Source: Neonectria sp. B-13 (lineage: Eukaryota; Ascomycota; Sordariomycetes; Hypocreales; Nectriaceae). Taken from it: DNA of 64,000 nucleotides. Every line of letters starts with the position of its first letter. The stretch's first letter is position 1. Below, one piece after another: positions 11,794 to 23,885 of this stretch. The notes under the pieces were generated by a model, which did not search any database, had not been told where the DNA came from, and saw nothing but the letters and a program-made list of their open reading frames with translations. The stretch spans positions 3,029,944 through 3,093,943 of the forward strand of contig NOKP01000002.1 of assembly GCA_002682825.1 (NCBI GenBank), written 5' to 3'. Made by a program: the position numbers and the translations under genes.

Positions 11794-13281
11794 CTAGACC
11801 CTCCTGTCAGACCCTGCTGCTTGAGACTTCTCTCTCAAATCTTTCAAGCACGGCGCATGGAACATCTCGCCTGTGACGACTAGCTTGATTGTTCTGGTTG
11901 CAACCACAATCCACAACAGCAAAACCGAAAGGGAAAGAATCTAGTTAATACACCGTCAGAATTGCCCAAAGAGGAACCGACAAGTAGACTTACCATCGAA
12001 GCCACCTTGAAGAAGTCACTATCGAGGTTCTCTGCCAGGGCGCTGGTGCATGTCGCGAGCACACCCAACGGAAAGGTGAACCCCCACCAGCCCATATTAA
12101 ACGGGAAGTTATGCATCGTAGTGATGCTGATGAGCGCAAACGATAGCCAAACTAGGGCGAACCCCCACATAATAATAGCCAGGAACACGCCCAGGACGTA
12201 GAGAATCTCCCCGCCACGCACACCCAGAGATCCAAACGCCTGGGTCTCCGGGAGCAGCTTCATGGCCACCTTTCCGAGTTGCTGGATGCCAAACCCGCCC
12301 TGGCCCAACGGCCCGATGGGCAGGAACACGGAGACGATGACCTCCTTGGGTGGGATGGAGTGAATGGTGAGCCGGTGGAAGTACAGCGCCAGCACACAGG
12401 CAGAGAAGGACTCGCCGATCCCCCAGAGGACGTAAGACGTGATGACGGTGGTCATGGCATGGTTTGGGTTGGGCAGCACCTCGGCAATGATGCCCCCTGA
12501 CGCAGCCGCGACGACTGCGGGGACGATGGGGAGGAGGAGGGCAGCGGTGATGTTCTGCAGTCCCGGTCGATGCCGGTGCATGACGATAAAGGGCATGGTG
12601 ATGCAAGTCGCAATTGACAACCACACGTCAATCCACCAGAAGGCCCACGCCAAGTAGATGAACCCATCACCCCACTGCTTACAACAAAACACCATCATAT
12701 TGATGATTGCTGCTCTCACGTCAGCGTTCCGCGTTGCTTGAAAAGGACAGGCGCGAACCTACTGGCAAAAGCCATGGGAAAGCACCCCAAGAACAAGGAC
12801 TGGCCGGGGTGGGAGATCATGGCCCCCCAGATTTCAGGATACAGCGCATAGCGGGCTATCGACAGCCCCAGAAAGACGACGAATAACAACACGTTTAGGC
12901 CGAAGAAGGCGTATGAGATGTACTGCAGCCATGCTGCATTGTAAGGGAGGTTATGGAGAAGAATGGAGACCACCCCCGTCCCCATGTTGACCGCGAACCA
13001 TCTGTACATGCTGTTAGTTCGGGGCAGAAATACCATGCAGTCAAGACACCTGGTTGGAGCCATTCTCACCCATCCTGTCACCCGATACGTCGTACAGAGC
13101 AAGGATGGTAGAAAGGCTGGATGGTTGGATAGCCAGATGGCACTTACGACGGGGTGAAATTCCGCACAACCCGACGCCAGCCGACGTTCTCCTTGCATGG
13201 CAGCGTTGATTCACACGGCCGGGGAGGCCCGTCGCACGCGGGTTGACCGTTGGAACACGGAGGAGTAGTCGTGTCAGACAT
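11794..13281 (-). CDS. SSU1: Ssu1-type sulfite exporter (TDT family)
   Basis: Four exons, 13281-13148, 13001-12763, 12709-11994 and 11940-11794, join in frame to 411 residues. The hydrophobic core holds about ten membrane helices of the tellurite-resistance/dicarboxylate transporter (TDT) family. Diagnostic Ssu1 blocks are present: NFTPSWFAVNMGTG, SILLHNLPY, ALYPEIWGAM, HPGQSLFLG and the C-terminal GEMFHAPCLKD. Ssu1 proteins pump sulfite out across the plasma membrane; relatives in the family carry malate. The last intron was chosen because it restores the LLLWIVVATRT helix and the conserved tail; reading through it gives an unrelated ending. Intron 1 has two acceptors 9 nt apart; the inner one gives the family-typical PSWFAV. 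The cysteine dioxygenase gene is the divergent neighbour, which supports a sulfite-detoxification role over malate transport. Confidence 0.9.
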
Positions 13282-14304
13282 GATGTGCACACCACAGAGT
13301 CGCTTGTGCCTTGTGGTGGAAGTGAGTGGTGGTGTAAAGTGGTGGTGGATCAGGTGGTGAGGCAGAAGAGAGAGATCGTCAAGACACCCGATTGACTACT
13401 TACGACCTTGGCGAAGCTTCAGCTAAATCAACAAAGCTTTCACTTCAATCTGTGACTCAGGGCTCGGGGTGGCAACTCGGCATTGCACAGCTCCGTCACA
13501 AAAGATAGCTTCTCAGAATAATCGCAAACACTCCGCCTTTTCTTGCCAAAGGAAGTAATTTTCTCACATTGTAACGCAGTAAAAATGATCCTTGGTAACG
13601 AGTCGCTTGTTACGTACAGTTTAGTCGAATGACCCCAAGTGGGCTCCGATACGTACCCGGCCTAGTGGCAACCCTGAAGCGTCGGTACCTCCGTTAAAAA
13701 CCATCGAGGCGATGGCTCTACGGAGTAGACTCTATGTGCGCGGGACGGAACACGGCCTTGCGTAGTCGGCGCCAAAAGTAGCAGACGGGAGATCCACAAC
13801 AAAAATGGAAGAGCCTCTTCGAAAATAAAACCGCGTCCTTTCATCGACGTCGCCCAATGCCCATAATCGCAGCGTATTCTCCAGAATCAAACACTCGCTG
13901 TATCGACCTGTCCGAACCGTGCCCACAAATAACGCTGTCCACTCAATACGGCCAGCGATCCAATTCCCAGCAACCTTAGCGTCCCAGCGTCCCAAGCATC
14001 CAACCAGAAGCGTCAAAACTGGCTCACCGGATCCTGTGGCTCGCACTCAGCCCGTCAAGTGATGCCGGTATCAATCAAAGACCCACAACCCAACGTCGGT
14101 GGTACTATCAGCCGGCTTGCCATTCCCGGTTCTGACCGACGACAGGGAGTAACAGCAAGGCCGCGCCAGTCGTCGTCGTCAACCCCCGCTCGCTGTCCCC
14201 AAGTCGGTGTGTTGTCTTCTCTTACTTCAGGCCTCTGTCAACCCAGCAAAATCATCCAACCCCATAGCATCCAACTGTTCCAACATATATTCCACTACGC
14301 AAAC
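13282..14304. promoter_or_regulatory. Divergent promoter, SSU1 / cysteine dioxygenase
   Basis: This 1,023-bp region lies between two divergent start codons and must contain both promoters. No exon was recognised. I looked for the Neurospora CYS3-type site (ATGRYRYCAT) by eye and did not find a perfect copy. The last 250 bp before 14305 are open in the CDO frame but lack family similarity, so I treat them as leader. Confidence 0.6.
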
Positions 14305-15068
14305 ATGGCCGTCAGCATCATCTCCAACTCCCTGGCCCAGGGCGTCCCTCCCAAGGTCGGTGCGTTTCAGCAAGACCTTTTCGAGGAACTCGTGATGGGG
14401 CTGAAGGAGGCACTTGGTCCGTCGTCGGGTCTGACGTGTGACGATGTCAACGTCGACTTCCTCAGCCGCCTCATGGAAGACTATGATAGCTCCGACAACC
14501 AGTGGACCAAGTATGCCTTTGGTGATCGTAGCCGGGGCTACACCAGGAACCTTGTTGACGAAGGCAATGGCAAGAGCAACTTGGTGAGTCTGCCGATATC
14601 GACTTGACCTGACCATACCAGGCTAATGGCGTGCACAGCTTGTTCTTGTTTGGACTCCCGGGAAGGGCAGCCCTATCCACGATCACGGCAACGCCCACTG
14701 CCTGATGAAGATCCTGCGAGGGAACCTGACCGAGACTCGCTTCGCCTTCCCTCAGGAGGAGGGTGAAGGACCAATGGAAGTGATTTCCGAAAAGATATAT
14801 AAAGAAAATGCTGTCGCCTATATGGCCGACGAGCTTGGACTCCACCGAGTGTCCAATAAGGGCAGCGACTTCGCTGTGTCCCTACACTGTAGGGAACCCC
14901 CCCTAGTCACCGACACTTGTCGCGCAACTAACCCGCAACTTTGCAGTGTACACTCCTCCCAACGTAGCCAAGAAAGGGTGCCACATCTTTGATGAAAAGA
15001 CAGGAAGAAAGAGCCACGTGCCCGGGTGCCAATACTACTCGGTATACGGCCGGCTGCTCAAGGAATAG
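14305..15068 (+). CDS. CDO1: Cysteine dioxygenase
   Basis: Three exons, 14305-14583, 14639-14888 and 14947-15068, join in frame to 216 residues, near the roughly 200 of animal CDO. The cupin iron ligands are visible: His107 and His109 in HDHGNAHC and His162 in LGLHRVSN. Cys114 lies seven residues after the first His, matching the cysteine that forms the Cys-Tyr cofactor in mammalian CDO; Tyr178 in LYTPP is the likely partner. The enzyme uses iron and O2 to oxidise cysteine to cysteine sulfinic acid, which transamination turns toward pyruvate and sulfite. The start at 14305 follows a short purine-poor leader and yields the expected N-terminus. It is divergent from the sulfite exporter, which fits joint control by cysteine excess, though no control site was proven here. 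Confidence 0.95.
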
Positions 15069-17789
15069 GCGCTGCCAGACCTTGGGCTGCCAAGGTCGTT
15101 TAACGAGACATGACTTTGCTGGATTAGCGCTTGCGGGATTTGCGTCCGGATATTGATCGCTCCGTTTTCTGTTGCTGCGTGTTTGGTGTGCGTTCTCGTG
15201 TCCTGGCGGGTTGTTGGCGACCCAGCTGGATGATGGCGCCGCCTGGTTGAGATTTGTTGAATCGGAACGCCCCTTCTGTACCCCTAGCATAGCACTATTG
15301 GCAATGAGAAACACCGCTCAGGTCCAACAAAGACCCCCACAAACTCGGATTCGACGTGAAAAGTGGTTGAAGGAGGAAAAGTAGAAAATGCGTGCTCGTC
15401 GTCTGGCCGTATTGCTCACCTCTCATCACGACTTCGAGCACGCAATAGCAGCTAGGCTCAAAAGAGCTATGGAAGTCGCGACACACTGCACAGTATCCTA
15501 CCGAGCCGCCCGATTTCCGTGTGTCGCCATCGTCGTTTGCGAAGCCACGTTCTGTTTATAATGATATACTCGGTTTGAAGGTCGCAGCTAGAGTACAGGA
15601 ATATATAAAATGGACTGCCCCGTTAAATTGCATGAAACCGAGCTTGGATTACTGCATTGGGACAAGTCTTCCTTCAGTTCTCGTCTCTTAGGCCTATCAT
15701 ATCGTTTTCTTTTTGAAGAAATATGGAGTCTTTAGATAAACAAAAGTATCGTAAAATACCCTTGCAATTGCGAATCGAATGATTGCTTCCGAGTTCCGAG
15801 CCCCCGATGTCCACTCCCTGGTGCCGATGATGCCATGGCTTGAACCTGTGCTCTGTCATGCAAGTCGATGCCAAACAACCTTGCTTTCGTCTGTCCACTG
15901 CCGTCTCAAGTGATCTCAGGTTCCTTTTTCAGGTAAATCTAACATTTTTGGCATGGTTCAGGGTGTTGCTAAAAGACCGTTGTGGGTAGGTCCAAAGCTA
16001 CTGAGCCACCTAGTTTGTCCCTAATACTCATCACCTACTCCGTATTCACTACTGTTCTTGATTTCCAACGTGTTGCTTCGCGGATGATACAACAAGCTAT
16101 AGGACCACTTACTAGTGCGGCACACAATGTGCGTTTCCAAGATTGAGTTAGGAATAAGGAGTAGACTCGCTCACCCCGAGCAGTCAGGTCAACAGGCAGA
16201 AACTGAGCCTCGAACACCCGACTTGCCGGACTCAGAACGCAAAGGTTACGGTATTTCCTGACTCAAACGCACGAAATAAAATAGTCCATGAGGGTCTGTG
16301 ATTCAAACCAGGGCACGCTCATGACTTGGAAGTGCAGTCTCAAATTGCATTGCTTCTTGAGCCTAATCCCCCGGCGATAGTGGCCGAGTGCATTCTACCC
16401 CGACCAAACCCCAGGGAATGAACCGCCGCTAGGCTACCATGGATGCGCATACCTATTTAACATGTCAATTCTGCCTTGAGCATTGACTTGAGAGACGAGG
16501 GTTGTGTGGGTGGCCAGCTCGGGAGAAGTGTTCATTCTAAAAGGAGGCGTTAACGTGGAAGAACCGAGAAACGAAGCATTTCTCGAGCACTCCCCAACCA
16601 CCTTGTCAGTACTGCATCAGTAAAGAGAGGGATACTTCCTAAGGGACGAGTTCAACAGAACCCTTCAGCGTTGTGAGTTTCCGCCCTTGGACACTTGGAG
16701 CAGATGCTGTCACATATATGAGCCATTGTCGTACTACGCTTTATCGGAGTGTGCATTCCATTTTGCCGTAGCTAGCAATGTGATAGATGCCAATGCAGGG
16801 GTTCAAATAGGGAAAATTAATTTTAGGACTAACCTGGGAACCAGTGCCTCGATCCCGCCAATGTCAAGACCATCTTCAGAGGGCATTCTCCGTTGAAGTA
16901 TCATGGAGTTTGTCCGAATTTCACCTTGAAGATGTTGAAGGGCCTAGATACTTGAGTCATCCCGCTTGGTAGGGCCACGAAATTCCGTCCAGATCTGGTC
17001 GCTGCATACGGTCCTGCCGTTGACAATCAGTCAGGGCAGGTGTTCGACGAGCTTAAATGCCACCTGGGTGTGAATCAGGAAGGAGGGGATGTCACCAAGT
17101 TGAGTCGCGTATATAAGTGTATGTGAAGACCGTGCTGCTTGTATTGGAAACAAAGCAAAGATCAAAACAGGCCAGCACTATTGATCTAATTACTCTTTAA
17201 TCCATTTGTCCTTGTTTGCTTCTTTCTTACTTTTTACGGATGACTTTACTACTAACAGATCCACCAAAATCCCGAATCCTTTGCAAGTGTCTAAGACCTT
17301 GATGTTGGAAGGGCAGACCAGGCGCCAGAGCTAGCCTCAGTGGCGAATCGCAGTCCTGCCTCTACTGTAATGTCTCTCTTCTAAGACGCGGTCCTTATCA
17401 GCTCGAGGGAGGAGATGCTACATTTTTGTTGTATTGCTCATGGTCTGGACCAAAGAAAATGAAACTACTTGAACGAGAGTCGACTAGTGGGAATTGATTC
17501 AAGACTGTTTGGGGCGCATTTCTCGCCCTTGCAGCTCTGCCACCTGAGGACTTCGCTGCGTAGCCAATCACTTGTGCAGTGAGAGAACCCCCCAATACCT
17601 CTATTTGCCCAAGGGGCTGACTCCTCCCGCCAGGAATGCGCCGCATACTTGGGCGGGCGTACATATTAGTGACAGTGGTAGAACGAGAAAGGAGCTCTTT
17701 TCCACTTCAATCAAAACTCTTGGATCCCGTGGAGTCTCCTGGCCAAACCAAGCTATGCGCGGTATCTGACCACCGTCATAATCGTCAGC
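15069..17789. other. Gene-poor region
   Basis: In these 2.7 kb I find no coding exon with family similarity or good splice structure. The sequence is more A/T-rich than the flanking genes and shows only short frames on both strands. The part just before 17790 must include the promoter of the GDSL esterase. I saw no terminal repeats, no transposase or reverse-transcriptase motif and no tRNA. Confidence 0.4.
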
Positions 17790-18917
17790 ATGATATTTCG
17801 CTTCGTCGTGACGGCGCTGGCCGTCTTCACAATGCCCCTCACCTCCACGGCGCAGGAAGCCCAACTACCAAACGATCACAATCGCTTTCATCAAGCAGGC
17901 CGGCTGGACTCAGAGACGAGATACCTATTCACTTTGTTCGTCCCCCAAATTGGCATGGGTAACACGATATCCTAACATGCACAAGCGGCGACTCCTTCTC
18001 CAAGACGGGCTTCAAATATAAAAAGATCGGCGTTGGGACCCTGAAGGACAATCCGTCAGAGCACAATCCGCTTGGGAACCCAGCGCTTCCCGGAAAAACC
18101 TCCAGCGGCGGCCGCAACTGGGTGGGCTACATGGTTACCGAGTTCAACACCACGTTGACCCTGTCTTACAACTTTGCCAGCTCAGGAGCAACTGTTTGTC
18201 TCGATGCCGTCCCACCAAGACTCGAGATGTACCCCACCCTCGTTGACCAAGTTGGGTGGTTCAATGAGACTCTTGTAAACAGGCCAGATCACGCCAGGTG
18301 GACAGCCGATAATTCTCTCGTGGGAATTTGGATCGGGGTTAATGACATGGTTCGCCTGTTGATGTTCAACAACATAGCCGAGACACTGGAGGTGTTGTTG
18401 AATTGCTATTTCGGGCAGATCCAGACACTATACAACATGGGCCTACGACAGTTTAGGCTGCTCAGTGCACCTCGTAAGTTTCAAGACGGAATTCCTCGAT
18501 CTATCCGGGGGACAAAAAGGACTAAGAACTTCCCTAGCACTCGACTTGACCCCCAAGTTCCGCACATCGACGAACACGACAAACAACAACCTCTTCATCT
18601 ATGTTGTCGAAAGGTTCAACAGTCTCATGCAATACCACTTGATACTCTTCAGACAACGTAACCCCGACGCGGACATATCAATCATCAATACTGAACACAT
18701 TTTCTGGGGGGCAATGCGAAACCCCCAGTCTCTCGGTGCTAAAGACGACGAGTGTAGAAATCGCGATGGGGTGTCTTGTGTGAGTCTTGAGCCACCCACC
18801 GGTCGTCTGAAAGAGTGTGAAATTAACCCTCAATAGCTGTGGTGGGATCATGTTCATCCGGCTACTCAAATTGAAAGACTGGTCGCTCAAAAGGTGGCCG
18901 AGTCAGCGTGGCGGTGA
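17790..18917 (+). CDS. Secreted GDSL/SGNH esterase
   Basis: Four exons, 17790-17935, 17986-18473, 18538-18779 and 18837-18917, join in frame to 318 residues. Residues 1-21 form a signal peptide ending near STAQ. Block I is FGDSF at 49-53 with the nucleophile Ser52, created exactly at the first splice junction. Block III is the IGVND motif, and block V is WDHVHP near the C-terminus with Asp296 and His299. Several N-x-S/T glycosylation sites are present. The layout matches fungal secreted lipases/acylhydrolases of the acetylesterase (CE16) type, which probably remove acetyl groups from plant cell-wall oligosaccharides; the substrate is inferred. The first intron is only 50 bp with a non-typical GTTCGT donor but a good CTAAC branch point, and no alternative restores the GDS motif. 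It stands alone in gene-poor DNA. Confidence 0.85.
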
Positions 18918-19900
18918 GAGTCTGCGATAATCACGACATTTTGATCTTCATTGAGCTTTAAAGATATCACAAATGAATGCATTAAGAAAACGAATCATGT
19001 TATCAAGAATCAAGCTTGTAGAAACAAGTGATTATTACTGATCATGAGCTTAGCTGCAGTGATCAGTCAACTCTTGCCAGTCCTGTCCCTGACCGAGTCA
19101 AGAAATATGCCGCAGACTTGGCATGAAGTAATGTGAGGAGCACTATACAAAGCAACTACGTATCCTCAGTTTAGAATGCTGTCGGATCTCAAATTTGGAA
19201 GTGAGTGTATGAAGTAGGTATGTCGCTGCCAGCATTGTAATTTCCGCGTTTGGGGGAATGCAGGTTAACCCAGCGCTTTCATATTGCTTCCCGACCTCCT
19301 TCACAAAGTTGTATCTCATCTCCCCGCTGCACAAAACACCAGAGTGTTCAATTTCCGAGGTCATCTTTATATATCGGTAATAACAGGTCCTGCAGCCTCC
19401 CATCCCTCCAAATGCCCCGACCACTCCACAGCCCAAAAGAATTTAAGAAACCACAGAAAATATGAAGACCAGCACAACTTCACTCCTGCGTCCCTTTATC
19501 TAAGACATCTCTTTGACGAAGTTGACAGGATCTGCACCAAGCCTCGATCTTAGCGTACGATATCATCTGTCGATTATATGTTCCCTTGCGGTAGGTGATT
19601 TTGGTACCGTGTGTCTTTCTAGAATAACCACCTCTTTGGACGTCTTTCTGATAAACATGGTTGCAGTAGGTTGTCGCACAGTAGACTTTCCACTGTCCAC
19701 AAGTACAAGGCCGTCCTCGAGGGTTGTTTGGGTGAACCTCCCTATGCCGACGTGAGTCAACGTTCCCTAGTTCGAAATCCCGGCGCTTACACAAAACACA
19801 CCATTGCAACAAATATCAGAGATCATCCGCTTCATTCCGCTCCTCGATTTAAACCAACTTATTTAGCATTAGCAATTGCTGCGATTACCCTTTTCCAACA
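18918..19900. other. Gene-poor region
   Basis: About 1 kb between the esterase and the broken kinase-like gene, A/T-rich, with short unrelated frames only. I find nothing I can name. Confidence 0.4.
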
Positions 19901-21048
19901 ATGAAGGGCGACTGGTGGGCGGCTCCAGATCGGGAGCCTGAACGGATTTGGCATGAGCCTGAAGTTGTCATTTACAACCACTCACGATTTCCTAAGGTAT
20001 CGATATCCATCAGTGCATATGATATCGCAAACCGGACCTGGTACGAGCTCAACATTGACTCGGACGTCGAGCTTGAGTATGAGTGGATGGAAGGTCTTAT
20101 CACCAAGCACATCAAGGAGTATTGGTCCTCCAAAGGGACACTGCCGGATTTTAATGTCATCAATACAACACCCCAAGGGACTCCAGCAACCTTCGAGCAG
20201 AAATGTGCAGGAATTGTTGCCTGGAAGATCAATGGAAATGTTCGATACGGGCGGAATCTTTCAGACATCCTTCCCACCACACGCTTCGAGCAGATAAGGT
20301 AGAAAACCCATCTGGCGTGTTCTAGCAATCGCTGCACCTGGGAAGGACTAGGCTGTGTTTTTGAAAGAATCGAATTCTCAGAGGACATTGAGGTGATGCA
20401 GCGAGAGATCAGCACCAGAGAGGCGCTCCTCAAGACAGCAAGTCAAAGCAGTCCGACGTCAAGTTTGGAGCAGCAGTTCCACGTTCTGCCAATCCTTGCT
20501 GTGGTCCACAAGAACGCCAATACGGATGAGATACTGGGAATTCTCCTTCCATACGGTGGGACCAACCTGGAGAAGCTTGCCGGTGGAGTGGAATTCGGTA
20601 TGGGCTGCAAATTCGAGGAGAGCGAGGAGGGCGAGGAGGGCGAGGAGGGCGAGGAGGGACCTGGGAAACAGAGCGGCGAGAAGGAGGAAGCTGAAGCCAT
20701 AAAGGACCCTGAACAGTCGATTGCAAGTCCTAAGATTCCAGTTACAGACACTCAGATTCGAGAGCTCGCCAAAGGGGTCAAGGAGATGTCAAAGCGGGCG
20801 TGATGCATGGTGACATCGTGGACAGAAACACTCTACTCACCCCACAAGGTCATCTTATCCTGGTGGACCTTGGAGAAGTGGCTGCTGAGTATAAGAGCGA
20901 TGCACATGCCCTCGGGGCTATGATACTCTGGATGATGGAGCGCGTAGAGTGGGAGGATGAAATACGAGCTGAGGATATTCGAGGGCTCGGAAGATACTTG
21001 CAAGAGACCGAGAGTTTTGAGGGGTTGGAGAGGTGGGGGATTACTTGA
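19901..21048 (+). pseudogene. Broken protein-kinase-like gene
   Basis: A reading frame from the ATG at 19901 codes for a protein with a WYELNI-type N-terminal region, a middle part with LLPYGGTNLEKLA, an expanded Glu/Gly tract (about 20620-20660) and a C-terminal kinase-like core. The core reads MHGDIVDRN and then LILVDLGEVA, corresponding to the HRD catalytic loop and the DFG metal-binding loop of protein kinases in the HGD/DLG form common in lineage-specific fungal kinase-like proteins. Two lesions interrupt it. An in-frame TAG lies at 20300-20302, and could be removed only by an implausibly short 27-bp intron. A one-base frameshift lies around 20790-20800, just before MHGD. Either would remove the catalytic core, so I call it a pseudogene; two sequencing errors are the alternative. 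Most N-lobe motifs are not recognisable. Confidence 0.65.
20621..20657 (+). repeat. GAGGAGGGC tandem tract
   Basis: A 9-nt unit reading GAG GAG GGC is repeated about four times within the kinase-like frame and codes for a Glu-Glu-Gly run. The length keeps frame, so it may have grown while the gene was still coding. Confidence 0.8.
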
Positions 21049-23825
21049 TCATTAAGTTTCGAGAACAGCGATACGGATAGTCATGTAGGAGGAGGAAGGG
21101 ACGAAACATTTGACGCTGGCAAGATCTATTGTCAGTTTGCTATATTATCGTGGTTGAACGGCATTCTTTCATAGCATCTGTTCTCATTCTACGTTCCCTT
21201 CTTACCATATCCATAAGATGTTAAACCAAGATGCTCCATAGCATCGTTTCCCGTCTACCAACCAATCAGTACAGCCACTCACAAAATCTCCAACAAGCCG
21301 AGGATATAGTTATCCACAGTCATGATGCTTGGGATTAGAAGATGATGGTAGTTCTCACTCAGAATATCCTTGAATGTAGAGAAACCTATCAATTGGAGTT
21401 CCATAGGCTGTACCACTGCTAGAGAAAATATCACTTTCTCCTTCCGGGGCCACGTCGATGAAGTCGTGGCTGTTGGTGCCTCGTGCCGCCTGCCGGTATT
21501 CTGGGGCGATATTGAACGCAAGCCATCACAAGAAACAGCGAGTTAAGTTTCCCATCGTCTTCCAACATGAAAAGGGGTTGGTTTGTAGATGATGCGACAA
21601 GCACATGACCTCGTCGAGACCGAGTTCACGATTGCGTCAAGGGCAAAGCGGTTGATCTGAGAAGGTATGGCTCAGGATCGAACTGAGGTGGCATACCCAG
21701 TTCCACTTATCAGAGAAGCACCGGCTTTGTATGGGTTTTTGGGGCAGCCGTTCGTTGGTAAGCATGGCCATCAATCTTGACATTTCTCTCCAAATCGCCA
21801 ACTGCCTCGAAACTTGAAGCATTTCCGCTTCAAACACAACCACACAGACGTGACAAGCACCTTCTCGCTCTGGTTAAGCTGGCTTGCTATATTGTCGAGA
21901 GTGTACCTCGTCTCGTCGATCACGTTGTGTCGAAAGCTGAGGGCATTGTGAGATATACTTCCCGACAGCTCGTCTGGATCCAGAACTGTAATATAGGATG
22001 CATCAATATTCTCCATGCACTCGCAATAATCGGGGCCGGCCTTGGGTTGGTGAAGCAGTCAGCAAAAACGCATAAGTGAATGTACTGCAATGGCACAGAG
22101 TATTTGATGCAAAGATGAGAACAATGGTGTTCACTGCGCTCTCCCCCTTGCCGAGCGAGAAGTACCAGAACACCAAGAAGAACGATCGCAAGAATCTGCT
22201 GCTTCCGGCATTGAGGAGCTTGCCATTTAGCCAGTCGGATCTTCACTCAATGTCAAGTGTTGCGCGCAGATGTTGACGGGGCAGCGTTGCGTGGAAGCTT
22301 GCTTGTCGTTGCGTCGAGCACGAAGTTGACGTCACCGATACGGATGACGGCATTTCGGGGAGATTATCGAGCTGGCGTGTTTTAACGTAACATTGACGAG
22401 CAATGGGTGTCAGACGCTTCGGCAAGAGGACCGAGGTAAGCAAGTCGGAACTCGTCGGGCCTTGATTTGTGGGTGTAGATGGAGTCTTCGGTCTCGACGA
22501 AGGGCTTCATTGATGACGAGATTGTTGAGTCGTCTGCCCCTACACCGAGTGGTCATTTCGTGGTCTTGGCTGATTCAAATGTCAGTTTCCATTTCCAGTA
22601 GAAGCAAGATCGTCAGCCTCAGCCGGCCATTTCCGCAAGGCGTGCCCAAAGATATCGTGGGTGGAGTATGCTAATGTAGGAACCCGGCGAGCAGCGGACT
22701 CGCAGACACGATTCATCTCCGTTCACCTCCGTCTTCACCGACTTGGAGACGGCGTCGTGATTCTCTATGGCCACCAAGGCTCTATTGAGGCTCCATAATG
22801 AGTGAGAGAGTGGATTCGGGGCTCCATACGTGCAGAGAGAGACTGGCTGTCCTTGCACGCAATCGAGGCTGTCGGAGCTGAAATGTCAGAGCTGAAATAC
22901 CAAGGTCTGAGACGCGACTGGGCCACAGTCCGCGGTGCGGTGACACGGTCCAAATATACCCCCGGCCCTGGCCCCTGCCCCGGTCTGAAGATCTGCAGAT
23001 TCACGCGCGGCTGAGGGTGCGCCCTGAAGAATTAGTTCCACTCCCTGGATGGAGGCACTGGCAAACTGGGTCCAGGAGTATCCGTAGGACTCGTGGAAAG
23101 AGATGCATCACCAAGCTGAACAACTCGCAGACCCACCCCCATTCCAGTTCAATTCCATTGGAGAGAGGGCAAAGAATGACAGCAAGGTGGCCAGGTGGCC
23201 AGGAAGTCAGGATACGGGTTTTTTGAGGCAATTTGTGACGGAGATGACGTCCTCTTGTTGCCTCCTCTCCTCCCTTGGCAGAGAGCTGAGTCTCGCGGCC
23301 GGCCCAATGTGCGGACGACGGACGTGTACTCGTAGGCGTCGGCGTAGGTATGTACTTGCTTTTGAGACAAAAGACTTGATGCGAGCGGGATTAGACGGGT
23401 TCACGGTCGGAGGGGGGCAATGCGTAATGCGTACTGGTGCAATGCAAGCCTCAACAGGGCAGAAACGATCCCGACGCCCTTGTTCATATTCTAGAACCCT
23501 GGTGCCTTCACTTGCAGCGCGTCATCTGACAGTTGCAGCTAGCGCTCGCTCAGGGCGAAGAACCTGGTCCCTGTCACACCCTGACAGGCACATGGACCGG
23601 GGGGAAGCTGCCTTGGCGGCTCGGGAGTTGTCTGGGGAAATCGACATTGGACATCGCCAATCGTGGCCAAGTTGCCCGGGGTGTTGTAGCTGTGTGTGTG
23701 TGAGGGAGAGAGATGGAGATGCGATGTCGCATTGTTGCATTTGCATACCTGCTGTAATGCACCTACGAATACAGTGCAGTTGGCTGTGCAAATGCCCGGG
23801 CGCAGGCATCACATCCGTTTACTGC

Positions 23826-23885
23826 TTTACACATACGTTTACACATACGTTTACACATACGATCGCACGTACGATCGCACACCAT
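23826..23885 (+). repeat. 12-nt tandem repeat
   Basis: Three exact copies of TTTACACATACG are followed by a fourth unit ATCGCACGTACG and a partial fifth unit. The units share the frame CACxTACG, suggesting replication slippage followed by point change. It lies in non-coding DNA. Confidence 0.85.

Noticed and set aside
14059..14304. Upstream extension of the cysteine dioxygenase frame from an ATG at 14059
   Set aside because: The extra residues do not resemble the family and have leader-like composition; the ATG at 14305 gives the expected length.
16280..16440. tRNA-like stretch with ATTCAAACC near 16290
   Set aside because: No acceptor stem, A box or anticodon arm could be folded around it.
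20299..20325. 27-bp intron in the kinase-like gene
   Set aside because: Far below the usual minimum of about 45 bp for fungal introns; the in-frame stop is taken as a lesion.
21279..22246. Minus-strand frames with protein-like segments (for example around 21800-22010)
   Set aside because: Segments are in different frames with stops and match no family I know; a decayed gene is possible but not supportable.
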